This document shows, piece by piece, positions 7,034 to 16,771 of a stretch of DNA of 64,000 nucleotides. The stretch's first letter is position 1. Every line of letters begins with the position of its first letter. The stretch spans positions 227 to 64,226 of the forward strand of contig NZ_NHON01000010.1 of the NCBI RefSeq assembly GCF_002195995.1, given 5' to 3'. Position numbers and translations under genes: made by a program. Under the pieces are notes generated by a model. It was given only the letters and a program-made list of their open reading frames with translations. It ran no database searches and was not told where the DNA came from. This DNA comes from Inquilinus limosus (GTDB lineage Bacteria > Pseudomonadota > Alphaproteobacteria > DSM-16000 > Inquilinaceae).

Positions 7034-9433
7034 TCAGGTGCCCGCGGCGCGGCTCTGCTCGCCGCTCAGCTTAAGCGGCACCTCGCCCAGGTTCTTCAGG
7101 TTCAGCGTCAGGAAGAAGGAGTAGCCCTCCTTCTGGTCCTCGGCGGTGGTGAAGCGGCGCTGCACCGTGACGCCGAAGGTGAAGCACTCGTCCTGGTACT
7201 GCGCGCCGGCGCTGTAGGTGAACGGCCGCATCTTCTCGATGTCGTAGGTCAGGCCGGTCGACAGCGTCCAGTAGTCCGAGATCTTGGCGCTGCCGCCGGC
7301 GCCGAGCTGCTGCTGGTTGAAGGTGTTGCCGTCGTCGTCCGGGCCCTTGTCGTCCAGCAGGCTGTAGTTGACGTTCAGGTTCAGCCAGTCCAGCGGGGTG
7401 GCGGAGGCCTGGACGAACTGCCGGCGGCTGTAGAAGTTGTCCTTGTCCAGCCGGAACCGCCAGTCGAGGTTCAGATACGGTCCCGGATGGAAGGTGACGC
7501 GGCCGACATAGTCCGAGACCTTGTCGCGCAGGCCGGAGCTCTCGGGGAAGTCGTCGTCCTCCTCGAACCGGTAGCTCTGGCCCAGGAAGAAGGTGGCGGA
7601 GGCGCCGTCCGGCGCGTACAGGCCGTAGCGGAAGCCGTAGGAGACGTGCTGCCCGCCCTCGACCCGGTCGAGGCCGGGGAAGCGGTTCTCGCTGAACAGG
7701 TTGATCTCGTCGAACTCGATGTCGGCGCTGTCGTTGTTCGGGATCTTGCGGCCGTTGCTGATCTTCGGCGCGGCGCTGAAGCTGACGATCGGCTCCAGCA
7801 GCTGCTGGTAGCTGCCGATCTGGCCGACGAAGGGATAGCGCGCCGTCAGAGTCGCCACCGGGAACAGCCGGGCGGCGCCGACACTGTCCTTGAGGATCAC
7901 CTCGTCCGGCCCGCCATTGACCACGTTGATGCCGTCCGGCACGTCGCTCGACTGGTACAGGTCGCCGCGCAGATAGGTGCGCGCGTTCAGCACGATGCCG
8001 CTGTCGGTGTAGAAGTCGCGCTGCCAGCCGACCTGGGTCGACAGGCGCCGCGTGTCCAGGCCGCGGGTGGGATCGCTGGTCACCGGGTCGTAGTCGCGCA
8101 GCAGGCTGATGGCGCTGGCATTGACGAACCACTGGCCGCCCAGGACGGTGTTCGGCTCGCTGACGTAGTTGGCCTGCGCCCAGGGCAGGATGGTGGGCGA
8201 GAAGCCCTTGCTGCCGATGCCGGTGCCCGGCTGCCGCAGGTCCTGCCAGTCCAGCGCCTCGACCGAGATGTAGCTCAGGCCGTAGAAGCCCTCGGCGAAG
8301 GCCCGGCTCTGCAGGATGTCGGCGCCGGAGATGTTGAAGTTGTCGAGATATTTGCGGTCCGAGGTGCGCTGGACGTTCACCCCGAAGCGCCAGTTCTGGT
8401 CGAAGTCATAGGCGGCGGTGCCGAAGAAGTGCCAGCGCACCTGTTGCGACCGGAAGTCGAGATTGGTGCCGTTCGGTCCCGAATTGTCGTTCAGGATCTT
8501 GCTGTAGCCGCTCTGGTTGATGCTGCCGTCGAGGGTGACCAGGCCCTTGTCGAAGCGCTTGCGGTACTCGCCGCTGAACACCACGCCGGCATCGCGCGTG
8601 ATCATGGCGCCGAGCGTGGCGTCCTGGTCCGGCGAGATGTCGAAATAGTATTGCAGCCCGAAGAACGGCCCGACATCGGAGGTGGCGCCGAAGGTCGGGA
8701 ACAGGAAGCCCTGGCGCCGGTCGACCGAGGGGTCGGGCATCGAGAAGTAGGGCGTGTAGAACAGCGGCACGCCGAACAGGTCGATGAAGGCGTCGTGGTA
8801 GATGATGTCCTTCGACACCGCGTCGTTGGTCACCCGCACCGCCCGGATCTGCCACAGCGGCGGCTGCGACGGGTCGTCCTTGCAGACGTTGCAGGGCGAA
8901 TAGACCGCGCGGTCGATGGTGGTGACCTCGCCGCGCTCGCGCACCGCGCTGTTGCCGACCATGCGCGAGTTGTCGGACAGGATCAGCGACACCTGCTGGA
9001 TGAAGCCGTCCTTCAGGTCGTCGGTCAGCTCGGCATAGTCGCCGAACATCACCTCGCCGCCCGGCTGCACCATGGTGACGTGGCCGCTGGCGGCGACGAC
9101 CTGGGTCTTCTGGTTGTAGGTGACCTGGTCGGCCCGCACGATCTGGTGATTCTGGTGGATCTCCACCTTGCCGCGGGCGGTGACGAGGCCGAGCGTCTGG
9201 TCGTAGATCAGCTCATCGGCGCTGATCACCGGGGGCTGCTGCTGCCCGGCGGGTGCCGCGGGCGACGCCGCGGCGGGCTGCGACGGCTGCTGCTGCGCGG
9301 CCGGTGCGGCGGGCTGCGTCTGCTGCGCGCCCGGCTCCTGGGCCGAGGCGCCGATCGCCGTGAGCATCGCGATCACGGAAACGGCGCCGAGAAAGGTCGA
9401 TAACCGATTGATTCGCTTCACTGCCGCTTCCAA
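7034..9433 (-). CDS. lptD: LPS-assembly protein LptD
   Basis: A 799-residue outer-membrane protein that inserts lipopolysaccharide in the outer leaflet, working with LptE. It starts with a signal peptide (INRLSTFLGAVSVIAMLTAI, cleaved near ASAQ) and a Pro/Gln/Ala-rich linker (about residues 33-68). The OstA/LptA-like jellyroll follows (PVISADELIYDQTLGLVTAR, about 68-160), then the barrel domain, with CNVCKD near residue 185 as a cysteine pair and FGVPLFYTPYFSMPDPSVDR near 220, a conserved LptD segment. In many alphaproteobacteria lptD is followed by surA-pdxA-ksgA; here it stands alone between rhlE and the convergent btuD. Essential in most Gram-negatives, so it is a core-genome anchor in this window. 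Confidence 0.96.
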   Translation of the reverse strand: MEAAVKRINRLSTFLGAVSVIAMLTAIGASAQEPGAQQTQPAAPAAQQQPSQPAAASPAAPAGQQQPPVISADELIYDQTLGLVTARGKVEIHQNHQIVRADQVTYNQKTQVVAASGHVTMVQPGGEVMFGDYAELTDDLKDGFIQQVSLILSDNSRMVGNSAVRERGEVTTIDRAVYSPCNVCKDDPSQPPLWQIRAVRVTNDAVSKDIIYHDAFIDLFGVPLFYTPYFSMPDPSVDRRQGFLFPTFGATSDVGPFFGLQYYFDISPDQDATLGAMITRDAGVVFSGEYRKRFDKGLVTLDGSINQSGYSKILNDNSGPNGTNLDFRSQQVRWHFFGTAAYDFDQNWRFGVNVQRTSDRKYLDNFNISGADILQSRAFAEGFYGLSYISVEALDWQDLRQPGTGIGSKGFSPTILPWAQANYVSEPNTVLGGQWFVNASAISLLRDYDPVTSDPTRGLDTRRLSTQVGWQRDFYTDSGIVLNARTYLRGDLYQSSDVPDGINVVNGGPDEVILKDSVGAARLFPVATLTARYPFVGQIGSYQQLLEPIVSFSAAPKISNGRKIPNNDSADIEFDEINLFSENRFPGLDRVEGGQHVSYGFRYGLYAPDGASATFFLGQSYRFEEDDDFPESSGLRDKVSDYVGRVTFHPGPYLNLDWRFRLDKDNFYSRRQFVQASATPLDWLNLNVNYSLLDDKGPDDDGNTFNQQQLGAGGSAKISDYWTLSTGLTYDIEKMRPFTYSAGAQYQDECFTFGVTVQRRFTTAEDQKEGYSFFLTLNLKNLGEVPLKLSGEQSRAAGT

Positions 9434-9508
9434 GCTCCGACGCCGGCCGTCGCCCCTTGTGCCGAAAGCGATGGGGCGAAGTCAACGTCGGTTACGGCAG
9501 TGCGGGTA

Positions 9509-11062
<1,554 letters not shown>

Positions 11063-11231
11063 CGTACAGGAATCTTTACTAATGGGGGCGCGCCGAGCGG
11101 CCCGCCGCAGGCCCTTTAAATGGGAAAAACCAACGTCAAGTCAATTGAAACTATCGAGACGTCCGGGCATGGCTCACCCCAGCGGCGTGCGACTCGGGCG
11201 CTGCCGGGACGATAGATCGAAGAGGTGACGA

Positions 11232-11774
11232 ATGCTGCTCGACCGGAATGACAGCGTCCTCCTGGTGGTCGACGTGCAGGCGAAGCTGGTGCCGGCGATG
11301 CATGATTTCGCGGCGGCGCGGAAGGGCATCGAGACGCTGATCCGCAGCGCCGTGGCGCTCGGCGTGCCGGTGCTGTTCGCCGAGCAGTATCCGAAGGGGC
11401 TGGGCCCGACCCTGCCGGATCTCCTGGCCCTGGCGCCGGATGCGCCGGTGGTGCCGAAGACCCGGTTCTCGGCGGTCGGTGAGCCGGCGCTGCTGGACCA
11501 TCTCGAGGGGATCGGCCGCCGCACGGTCGTGCTGTGCGGCCTGGAAAGCCATGTCTGCGTGCTGCAGACCGCCTTCGACCTGCATGACGCCGGCTTCCGG
11601 CCGGTGGTGGCGATCGACGCCACCACGGCGCGGGCGCCGCGCAGCACGGCGGTGGCGGAGCTGCGGCTGGTGCAGGGCGGCGTCGAGATCGCGACCGCCG
11701 AGATGGCCTGCTTCGAATGGCTGGGCGAGGCGGGGACCGAGGAGTTCCGCACGGTCAGCGCCTTCCTGCGATGA
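11232..11774 (+). CDS. Isochorismatase-family cysteine hydrolase
   Basis: A 180-residue hydrolase of the nicotinamidase/isochorismatase fold. The catalytic triad is visible: Asp in LLVVDVQAKLVPAM (about residue 14), Lys in PKTRFSAVG (about 77) and Cys in CGLESHVCVLQTAFDL (about 112). It is most like the ycaC/isochorismatase-like hydrolases of unknown substrate, and the sequence does not allow a substrate to be named. ATG 11232 is preceded by AGAGGTGA. The alpha/beta hydrolase gene starts 7 nt downstream, so the two are cotranscribed. Confidence 0.88.
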   Translation: MLLDRNDSVLLVVDVQAKLVPAMHDFAAARKGIETLIRSAVALGVPVLFAEQYPKGLGPTLPDLLALAPDAPVVPKTRFSAVGEPALLDHLEGIGRRTVVLCGLESHVCVLQTAFDLHDAGFRPVVAIDATTARAPRSTAVAELRLVQGGVEIATAEMACFEWLGEAGTEEFRTVSAFLR

Positions 11775-11781
11775 TTGTCCG

Positions 11782-12486
11782 ATGACTCTGCCGGTCCTGT
11801 TCCTGCCGGGCCTGCTGTGCGACGCCGACCTGTGGGCGGCGCAGCTGAACGCGTTCTCGGCCGGGCGCGCCGTAGCTGTGGCCAGCCTGACCGGCGCCGA
11901 TTCCGTGGCCGGGCTGGCGGAGGCGGCGCTGGACGCGGCGCCGCCGCGTTTCGCCCTGGCGGCGCTGTCGATGGGCGGCTATGTCGCGCTCGAGATCCTG
12001 CGCCGGGCGCCGGAGCGGGTGGCCGGCCTGGCCCTGATCGACACCTCGGCCCGGCCGGACACGGAGGAGCAGAGCCGCCGCCGGCGCGGCCTGCTGGCCC
12101 TGGCCCGGAAGGGCGAGTTCAAGGGCGTGACGCCGCGGCTGCTGCCGATGCTGCTGCATCCCGGCCGGCTGGAGGACGAGGCGCTGACCGGCCGGGTGAT
12201 GGCGATGGCGGCGCGGATCGGCCGCGACGCCTTCCTGCGGCAGCAGACGGCGATCCTCGGGCGGCCGGACAGCCGCCCGGACCTGCCGCGGATCGGCTGC
12301 CCGGCCGTGGTCGTCTGCGGCCGCCAGGACGCGCTGACGCCGCTGGCGGTGTCGGAGGAGATGGCGGGTCTGATCCCCGGCGCGGATCTGGTCGTGGTCG
12401 AGGATTGCGGCCACCTCTCGACCATGGAACGGCCGGACGCCGTCAACGCCGCGCTGGCCGCCTGGCTCGGGCGGCTGCCGGGCTGA
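11782..12486 (+). CDS. Alpha/beta-fold hydrolase
   Basis: A 234-residue hydrolase of the alpha/beta fold. The nucleophile elbow is ALSMGGYVALEIL (Ser about residue 71), the acid is probably Asp in VVCGRQDALTPLAV (about 180), and the catalytic His lies in EDCGHLSTMERPDAV (about 207). LPGLLCDADLWAAQL near the N-terminus supplies the oxyanion-hole loop. It resembles 3-oxoadipate enol-lactonase/YcdJ-like hydrolases but no specific substrate can be argued. The start lies 7 nt after the isochorismatase-like gene, suggesting one transcript. A repeat-rich gap follows. Confidence 0.88.
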   Translation: MTLPVLFLPGLLCDADLWAAQLNAFSAGRAVAVASLTGADSVAGLAEAALDAAPPRFALAALSMGGYVALEILRRAPERVAGLALIDTSARPDTEEQSRRRRGLLALARKGEFKGVTPRLLPMLLHPGRLEDEALTGRVMAMAARIGRDAFLRQQTAILGRPDSRPDLPRIGCPAVVVCGRQDALTPLAVSEEMAGLIPGADLVVVEDCGHLSTMERPDAVNAALAAWLGRLPG

Positions 12487-12509
12487 GGCTGGTCCGGCTA
12501 CCCCTGATT

Positions 12510-12677
12510 GTCATTGCCGGGCTTGACCCACTGCTGTCCGGTTAAGCTTCTGGGGTTGTGGATAGAGTCCCTGATCCCAACCTTTGTTGTCATTGCCGGG
12601 CTTGACCCGGCAATCCAGGGGCCACCGAGAGCGGCTCTTGAAAGCCCCTGGATCCTCGGGTCAAGCCCGAGGATGAC
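12510..12677. repeat. Palindromic repeat, family C (partial copy plus full copy)
   Basis: GTCATTGCCGGGCTTGACCC occurs at 12510 and again at 12589. The second copy continues to GGCAATCCAGGGGCC and is closed by the inverted arm CCCCTGGATCCTCGGGTCAA ending in CGAGGATGAC (12677). It lies in the 228-nt gap downstream of the alpha/beta hydrolase. I see no gene here. Confidence 0.8.
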
Positions 12678-12714
12678 AAACGAGGACGGCTTTCTTCCCC
12701 CTTCACCGGGCTCC

Positions 12715-13260
12715 TCACGGAAAATCCGGCCGGCCGAACGGCGCCGGCAGGACATAGGGGAAGAGCTGGATGGTCAGGTTGCGGACCAGGGAGACGAATT
12801 GCGGGTCGTCCGGCCCGGTCGCCTGGTCGAGATAGCCCGCCACCGCCGACTGCTCGCGGCCGAGGATGCAGAAGGCGGCGCGCACCACGATCGGCCGCTT
12901 GGCCGGGGCGGTGGTCCAGGTCTTGCGGTCGCACAGGTCGAACGGGTTGACCTCGGGCCGGGCGTTGAACACCACCGAGACGAAGTAGTCGCGGTTCTCG
13001 GTCGGCCCGGGCGTTGTGGTGAAGCGGGTCCTCGGCCCGACATAGGTGCCGGTCATGATCTCGGTCACCCGCTGGTCGAAGCCCGGCGCGCCGAAGGGGT
13101 TGCCCTGGACCACGGTGCGCAGGTCGCGGCCGTCGGCGGCGCGGAACAGCTCGCCGGTCGAATACATCATGCCGAGGTCGCTGCGCACGATCCGCGGCCC
13201 GGAGCAGGCGGCCAGCGCCAGCAGCGCGGCGGCGGCGAGGGCGCATCGGAGCAGGATCAT
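12715..13260 (-). CDS. Putative lipoprotein, member of a tandem pair
   Basis: A 181-residue protein with a lipoprotein signal: MILLRCALAAAALLALAAC puts the lipobox Cys at residue 19, followed by SGP. The body is shared with the neighbour at 13321-13833: ADGRDLRTVVQGNPFG, PGFDQ.VT.IM, TYVGP.T.FTTTPGPT, RDYFVSVVFN and the final segment QLFPYVLP. There is no known catalytic motif. It probably sits on the periplasmic face of a membrane. Function is unknown; the pair looks like a recent tandem duplication (about half of residues identical by eye). The stop lies next to palindromic repeats and no other gene joins the unit. Confidence 0.8.
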   Translation of the reverse strand: MILLRCALAAAALLALAACSGPRIVRSDLGMMYSTGELFRAADGRDLRTVVQGNPFGAPGFDQRVTEIMTGTYVGPRTRFTTTPGPTENRDYFVSVVFNARPEVNPFDLCDRKTWTTAPAKRPIVVRAAFCILGREQSAVAGYLDQATGPDDPQFVSLVRNLTIQLFPYVLPAPFGRPDFP

Positions 13261-13290
13261 GGCGTTTCCCCTTTCTCGACCCCCGCGGGC

Positions 13291-13313
13291 GGGCGCCGGA
13301 CCGTCCGGCGCCC
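13291..13313. other. Strong hairpin between the duplicated lipoprotein genes
   Basis: GGGCGCCGGA-CCG-TCCGGCGCCC is a perfect 10-bp stem with a 3-nt loop located 8 nt after the stop of the upstream lipoprotein gene (minus strand). No T-tract follows, so it may be an RNA-processing or weak termination structure. Confidence 0.5.
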
Positions 13314-13320
13314 CACGCGA

Positions 13321-13833
13321 TCAGTACGGGAACATCGACAGCATCATATGCTGGATCATGCTGACGAAGTTCGGATCGTCCGGCCCTTTGACATTGTCGA
13401 CATAGCCGGTCACGGCCGTGGCCTCGCCGCCGGTGATGCAGAAGGCGGCGCGGGCGGTGATCCGGTTCGGATTCGGCGGTGCGGTCGGGATCGGCGCGCT
13501 GTTGCACAACGCGAACGGCACGACGTCCGGGGACGGGTTGAACACCACCGAGACGAAATAGTCGCGCTTGGCCGTGGGGCCGGGGGTGGTGGTGAAGTTG
13601 GTCTTCGGCCCGACATAGGTGCGGTTCATGATCTGGGTCACCGCCTGGTCGAAGCCGGGCGTGCCGAAGGGATTGCCCTGGACCACGGTGCGCAGGTCGC
13701 GGCCATCCGCGGCGGCCGAGAACTCGACCCGGGAGTAGCGGGAGCTGATGTCGGAGACGACCACCCGGTCGCTGGCGCAGCCGGCCAAGGCGAGGGCTGC
13801 GAGGGGTAAGAGGCGGAGTGCGTGCTGGATCAT
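13321..13833 (-). CDS. Putative lipoprotein, paralogue of the 12715-13260 product
   Basis: A 170-residue lipoprotein. MIQHALRLLPLAALALAGC gives a lipobox with Cys at residue 19, followed by ASD. The mature part matches its neighbour over almost the full length, including ADGRDLRTVVQGNPFGTPGF, TYVGPKTNFTTTPGPTAKRD and ARAAFCITGGEATAVTGYVD, and ends with MLSMFPY. The cysteine in AAFCI is kept in both copies. It is transcribed first and the second copy follows after a hairpin. No function can be assigned. Confidence 0.8.
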   Translation of the reverse strand: MIQHALRLLPLAALALAGCASDRVVVSDISSRYSRVEFSAAADGRDLRTVVQGNPFGTPGFDQAVTQIMNRTYVGPKTNFTTTPGPTAKRDYFVSVVFNPSPDVVPFALCNSAPIPTAPPNPNRITARAAFCITGGEATAVTGYVDNVKGPDDPNFVSMIQHMMLSMFPY

Positions 13834-14003
13834 GTCAGTTCTCGATGCGGCGGCCGGTCCTATGATATGGCGCGGCGCGGGGCGCCGCCAATCGGCCGGC
13901 TCCAGGGTTTCTACGCGAACCGTTCGGCCCCGCTTGTGCCCCGGGTCACAGGCTGCGGCGGGATGCCCCAGACGATCTTGCGCCCTACGCTGATGTAAGG
14001 ATC

Positions 14004-14085
14004 GTCATTGCGAGCGCAGCGAAGCAATCCAGGGTCGTTTGGCGTGGCCCCTGGATTGCTTCGTCGCTGCGCTCCTCGCAATGAC
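14004..14085. repeat. Palindromic repeat, family B
   Basis: GTCATTGCGAGCGCAGCGAA with GCAATCCAGG forms the left arm and CCTGGATTGCTTCG with GCGCTCCTCGCAATGAC the right arm. Copies are at 50483-50566 and 60557-60642. The rest of the 277-nt gap between the lipoprotein start (13833) and the parE stop (14111) shows no gene. Confidence 0.88.
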
Positions 14086-14110
14086 GGATGGAGAGGTCGG
14101 GCCGCCGGCC

Positions 14111-16093
14111 TCAGATATCCAACTCGGTCGCCTTGTCGGCGTTCTGCTGGATGAAGCGCAGCCGCAGCTCCGGCTTGCGGCCCATCAGCTGCTCCACCAG
14201 GTCGGCGGTGCGGCGGCCGTCGATCTCGTCCTCCGGGTCGTCGACCAGGTCGACCCGCAGCAGCGACCGCTTGCCCGGGTCCATGGTGGTGTCGCGCAGC
14301 TGCGCCGGCATCATCTCGCCCAGGCCCTTGAAGCGGCTGATCTCGACCTTCTTGCCGGCGAACTGCTTGGCCAGCACCTCGTCCTTGTGCGCGTCGTCGC
14401 GGCAATAGACGGTGGTGGTGCCGGCCTGCACCCGGTACAGCGGCGGCTGCGCCAGGAACAGGTGGCCCTCGGCGATCAGCCCGCGCATCTCCTTGTAGAA
14501 GAAGGTCATCAGCAGCGACGCGATATGGGCGCCGTCGACATCGGCGTCGGTCATGATGATGACCCGCTCGTAGCGCAGCTTGTCGCTGGCATACTGGCCG
14601 CGGGTGCCGCAGCCCAGCGCCAGGGTCAGGTCGGCGATCTCCTGGTTGCCGGCCAGCTTGTCGGCCGAGGCGCTGGCGACGTTCAGGATCTTGCCGCGCA
14701 GCGGCAGGATTGCCTGGGTCTCGCGGCTGCGCGCCGCCTTGGCCGAGCCGCCGGCGCTGTCGCCCTCGACCAGGAAGATCTCAGTGCCTTCCGGCGCGTT
14801 GCGGCTGCAATCGGCCAGCTTGCCGGGCAGGCGGACGCGGGCGGTCGGGGTCTTGCGCCCGTTCTCCTTGGCCTGCTTACGGCGCAGCCGCTCCTCGGCC
14901 CGTTCGGTCAGGAACTCCAGCAGCCCCTCGGCCGATTTCGGGTCGGCCGACAGCCAATGGTCGAAATGGTCTTTAATGGCGCCCTCGACCAGCTTGGTGG
15001 CCTCGGGCGACGAGAGACGGTCCTTGGTCTGGCTCTGGAACTGCGGGTTTGGGATGAAGATCGACAGCAGCACGGCGACGCCGGACATCACGTCGTCGGC
15101 GATGATCTGGCCGGCGCGCTTGTGGTTGGCCAGCTCGGCGAAGCCGCGCAGGCTGCGCAGCAGGCCGCCGCGCAGGCCCTGCTCATGGGTGCCGCCCTGC
15201 GGCGTTGGGATGGTGTTGCAATAGGTGTGGACGAAGCCCTCGTCGTCATCCTCGGGCCAGGCCACCGCCCATTCCAGCTGGCCGCCGCCATCGGGGAAGG
15301 TGGCGGTGCCGGCGAAGGCGGTGGGGGTGCGCGTCGGCCGCTCGTTCAGCGCCGCCTTCAGGTAGTCGGACAGACCGCCGGGGAAATGCAGCACCGCCTC
15401 GGCCGGGGTGCGGTCGTCGCCCGCCACCAGCGCCGGGTCGCAGCGCCAGCGGATCTCGACGCCGCGGAACAGATAGGCCTTGGACCGCGCCAGCCGGTAC
15501 AGCCGGCCGGGCTGCAGCCGGGCGTCGGCGCCGAAGATCTCCGGGTCCGGATGGAAGCTGATCGTGGTGCCGCGCCGGTTCTGCACCGCGCCGCCGCGCT
15601 CCAGCGGGCCCTGCGGCAGGCCGCGGGAGTAGCGCTGGAGAAAGAGCTGGCGGTCCCGCGCGACCTCGATCCGCAGGTCATCCGACAGGGCGTTGACCAC
15701 CGACAGGCCGACGCCGTGCAGGCCGCCCGAGGTGGCGTAGACCTTGTTCGAGAACTTGCCGCCGGAATGCAGGGTGGTGAGGATCACCTCCAGCGCCGAC
15801 TTGCCGGGGTATTTCGGGTGGTCGTCGACCGGGATGCCGCGGCCGTTGTCGCGGACCGTGACGAAGCCGTCGGCGTCGAGCCACAGGTCGATGGTGTTGG
15901 CGTGGCCGGCCACCGCCTCGTCCATGGAATTGTCCAGCACCTCCGCCACCAGATGGTGCAGGGCGCGGTCGTCGGTGCCGCCGATATACATGCCGGGGCG
16001 GCGGCGCACCGGTTCCAGCCCCTCCAGGACCTCGATGTCGCTGGCGGTGTAGCGGCCGTTGGAGTTGGTGCCGGGCTCGAACAGATCTGCCAT
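14111..16093 (-). CDS. parE: DNA topoisomerase IV subunit B
   Basis: A 660-residue ATPase subunit of topoisomerase IV, which decatenates sister chromosomes with ParC. The GHKL ATPase shows EVLDNSMDEAVAGHA (about residues 42-56), DNGRGIPVDDHPKYPGKSAL (about 75-95) and the ATP lid SGGLHGVGLSVVNALSDDLR (about 118-138). The TOPRIM domain has FLVEGDSAGGSAKAARSRET (about 430-450), PLRGKILNVASA and the metal site IIMTDADVDGAHIASLL. It ends RFIQQNADKATELDI. ParE rather than GyrB is indicated by the ADLFEPG start and overall length; gyrB genes are about 800 residues. I start at ATG 16093; upstream in-frame sequence to 16402 covers the divergent thioesterase gene. Confidence 0.95.
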   Translation of the reverse strand: MADLFEPGTNSNGRYTASDIEVLEGLEPVRRRPGMYIGGTDDRALHHLVAEVLDNSMDEAVAGHANTIDLWLDADGFVTVRDNGRGIPVDDHPKYPGKSALEVILTTLHSGGKFSNKVYATSGGLHGVGLSVVNALSDDLRIEVARDRQLFLQRYSRGLPQGPLERGGAVQNRRGTTISFHPDPEIFGADARLQPGRLYRLARSKAYLFRGVEIRWRCDPALVAGDDRTPAEAVLHFPGGLSDYLKAALNERPTRTPTAFAGTATFPDGGGQLEWAVAWPEDDDEGFVHTYCNTIPTPQGGTHEQGLRGGLLRSLRGFAELANHKRAGQIIADDVMSGVAVLLSIFIPNPQFQSQTKDRLSSPEATKLVEGAIKDHFDHWLSADPKSAEGLLEFLTERAEERLRRKQAKENGRKTPTARVRLPGKLADCSRNAPEGTEIFLVEGDSAGGSAKAARSRETQAILPLRGKILNVASASADKLAGNQEIADLTLALGCGTRGQYASDKLRYERVIIMTDADVDGAHIASLLMTFFYKEMRGLIAEGHLFLAQPPLYRVQAGTTTVYCRDDAHKDEVLAKQFAGKKVEISRFKGLGEMMPAQLRDTTMDPGKRSLLRVDLVDDPEDEIDGRRTADLVEQLMGRKPELRLRFIQQNADKATELDI

Positions 16094-16187
16094 GATCCGG
16101 AATCGGGGTCTTCTCGTGGAACTGCGGGCTGGCTCCATCATATAGACACTTCCGGCCTTCTGCGTAACCAAATCTAGGATTTCATCC

Positions 16188-16589
16188 GTGACCACCCTGC
16201 TGCTGCCATCCGGGATGCCGGCCCTCCGCACCATTGCCATGCCGAAGGACGCCAATCCGAATGGCGACATCTTCGGCGGCTGGCTGCTGTCGCAGATGGA
16301 TCTGGCGGGGGCGGTGGTGGCGCATGAGCGGGCGCGGGGCCGCACGGCGACGGTGGCGGTGGAGGCGATGAGCTTCCTGGCCCCGGTCAGGATCGGCGAC
16401 ACCGTCTCCTGCTATGCCGAGCTGGTGTCGACCGGGCGCAGCTCGATGAAGGTGCGGATCGAGACCTTCGTGCAGCGCCGCACCGACCACAGCGTGGTCA
16501 AGGTCACCGACGGCACCTTCACCTATGTCGCGATCGACGGCGACGGCAAGTCGCGCGCCCTGCCGCCGGAGCCGACCGCGATCGGGTAG
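16188..16589 (+). CDS. Acyl-CoA thioesterase, hotdog fold (YciA-like)
   Basis: A 133-residue single-hotdog thioesterase. The signature NPNGDIFGGWLLSQMDLAGA (about residues 24-43) contains the catalytic Asp of the YciA/BACH group, and AVEAMSFLAPVRIGDTVSCY (about 62-81) is the second conserved strand-loop. Such enzymes hydrolyse short- to medium-chain acyl-CoA in the cytoplasm. It starts with GTG at 16188; an ATG at 16215 is possible but would remove the conserved LPSGMPALRTIAMP segment. Divergent from parE with a 94-nt gap that must hold both promoters. Confidence 0.9.
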   Translation: MTTLLLPSGMPALRTIAMPKDANPNGDIFGGWLLSQMDLAGAVVAHERARGRTATVAVEAMSFLAPVRIGDTVSCYAELVSTGRSSMKVRIETFVQRRTDHSVVKVTDGTFTYVAIDGDGKSRALPPEPTAIG

Positions 16590-16595
16590 GGCCGG

Positions 16596-16694
16596 TCAAA
16601 GACCCCAGGCATAGCCGAACACCGCCAGGCCGTAGCAGGCGCCGAACACCAGGGTGAGGGTCACGGTCTCGCGGATGAAGGTCCAGTCGCTCAT
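16596..16694 (-). CDS. 32-residue single-pass membrane protein
   Basis: An open frame of 32 residues, starting MSDWTFIRETVTLTLVFGAC and ending YGLAVFGYAWGL. The central part (residues 10-30) is one continuous hydrophobic helix, so it should be an inner-membrane miniprotein. AAGAGGAAC lies just before the ATG, a good ribosome site. A 48-bp near-perfect palindrome overlaps its leader, and a TTGACC -35-like box lies upstream. No function is recognised. It is convergent with the thioesterase 7 nt away and separate from the MFS gene. Confidence that it is translated rests on the ribosome site and the operator architecture. Confidence 0.6.
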   Translation of the reverse strand: MSDWTFIRETVTLTLVFGACYGLAVFGYAWGL

Positions 16695-16695
16695 G

Positions 16696-16743
16696 ATGTT
16701 CCTCTTATGTTCCATTCGAGCGATAGGAACATAGGAGGAACAT
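16696..16743. promoter_or_regulatory. 48-bp quasi-palindromic operator with four ATGTTCC/GGAACAT half-sites
   Basis: ATGTTCC-TCTT-ATGTTCC (16696-16713) faces GGAACAT-AGGA-GGAACAT (16726-16743) across a 12-nt spacer (16714-16725). The 18-nt arms are inverted repeats with one mismatch. The arm nearest the miniprotein carries its ribosome site, and the other lies within a plausible promoter on the minus strand. This layout suggests cooperative binding of two repressor dimers. Confidence 0.75.
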
Positions 16744-16771
16744 TCGGTCAAGCGGGATTGACGGCCCGATG

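Noticed and set aside
6938-9403. An 821-codon open frame on the plus strand
   Set aside because: It is antisense to lptD and shows no signal peptide or motif.
14039-16177. A 712-codon open frame on the plus strand
   Set aside because: It is antisense to parE, whose GHKL and TOPRIM motifs are unambiguous. The frame is His/Gln/Arg/Leu-rich and motif-free, as usual for antisense frames in GC-rich DNA.
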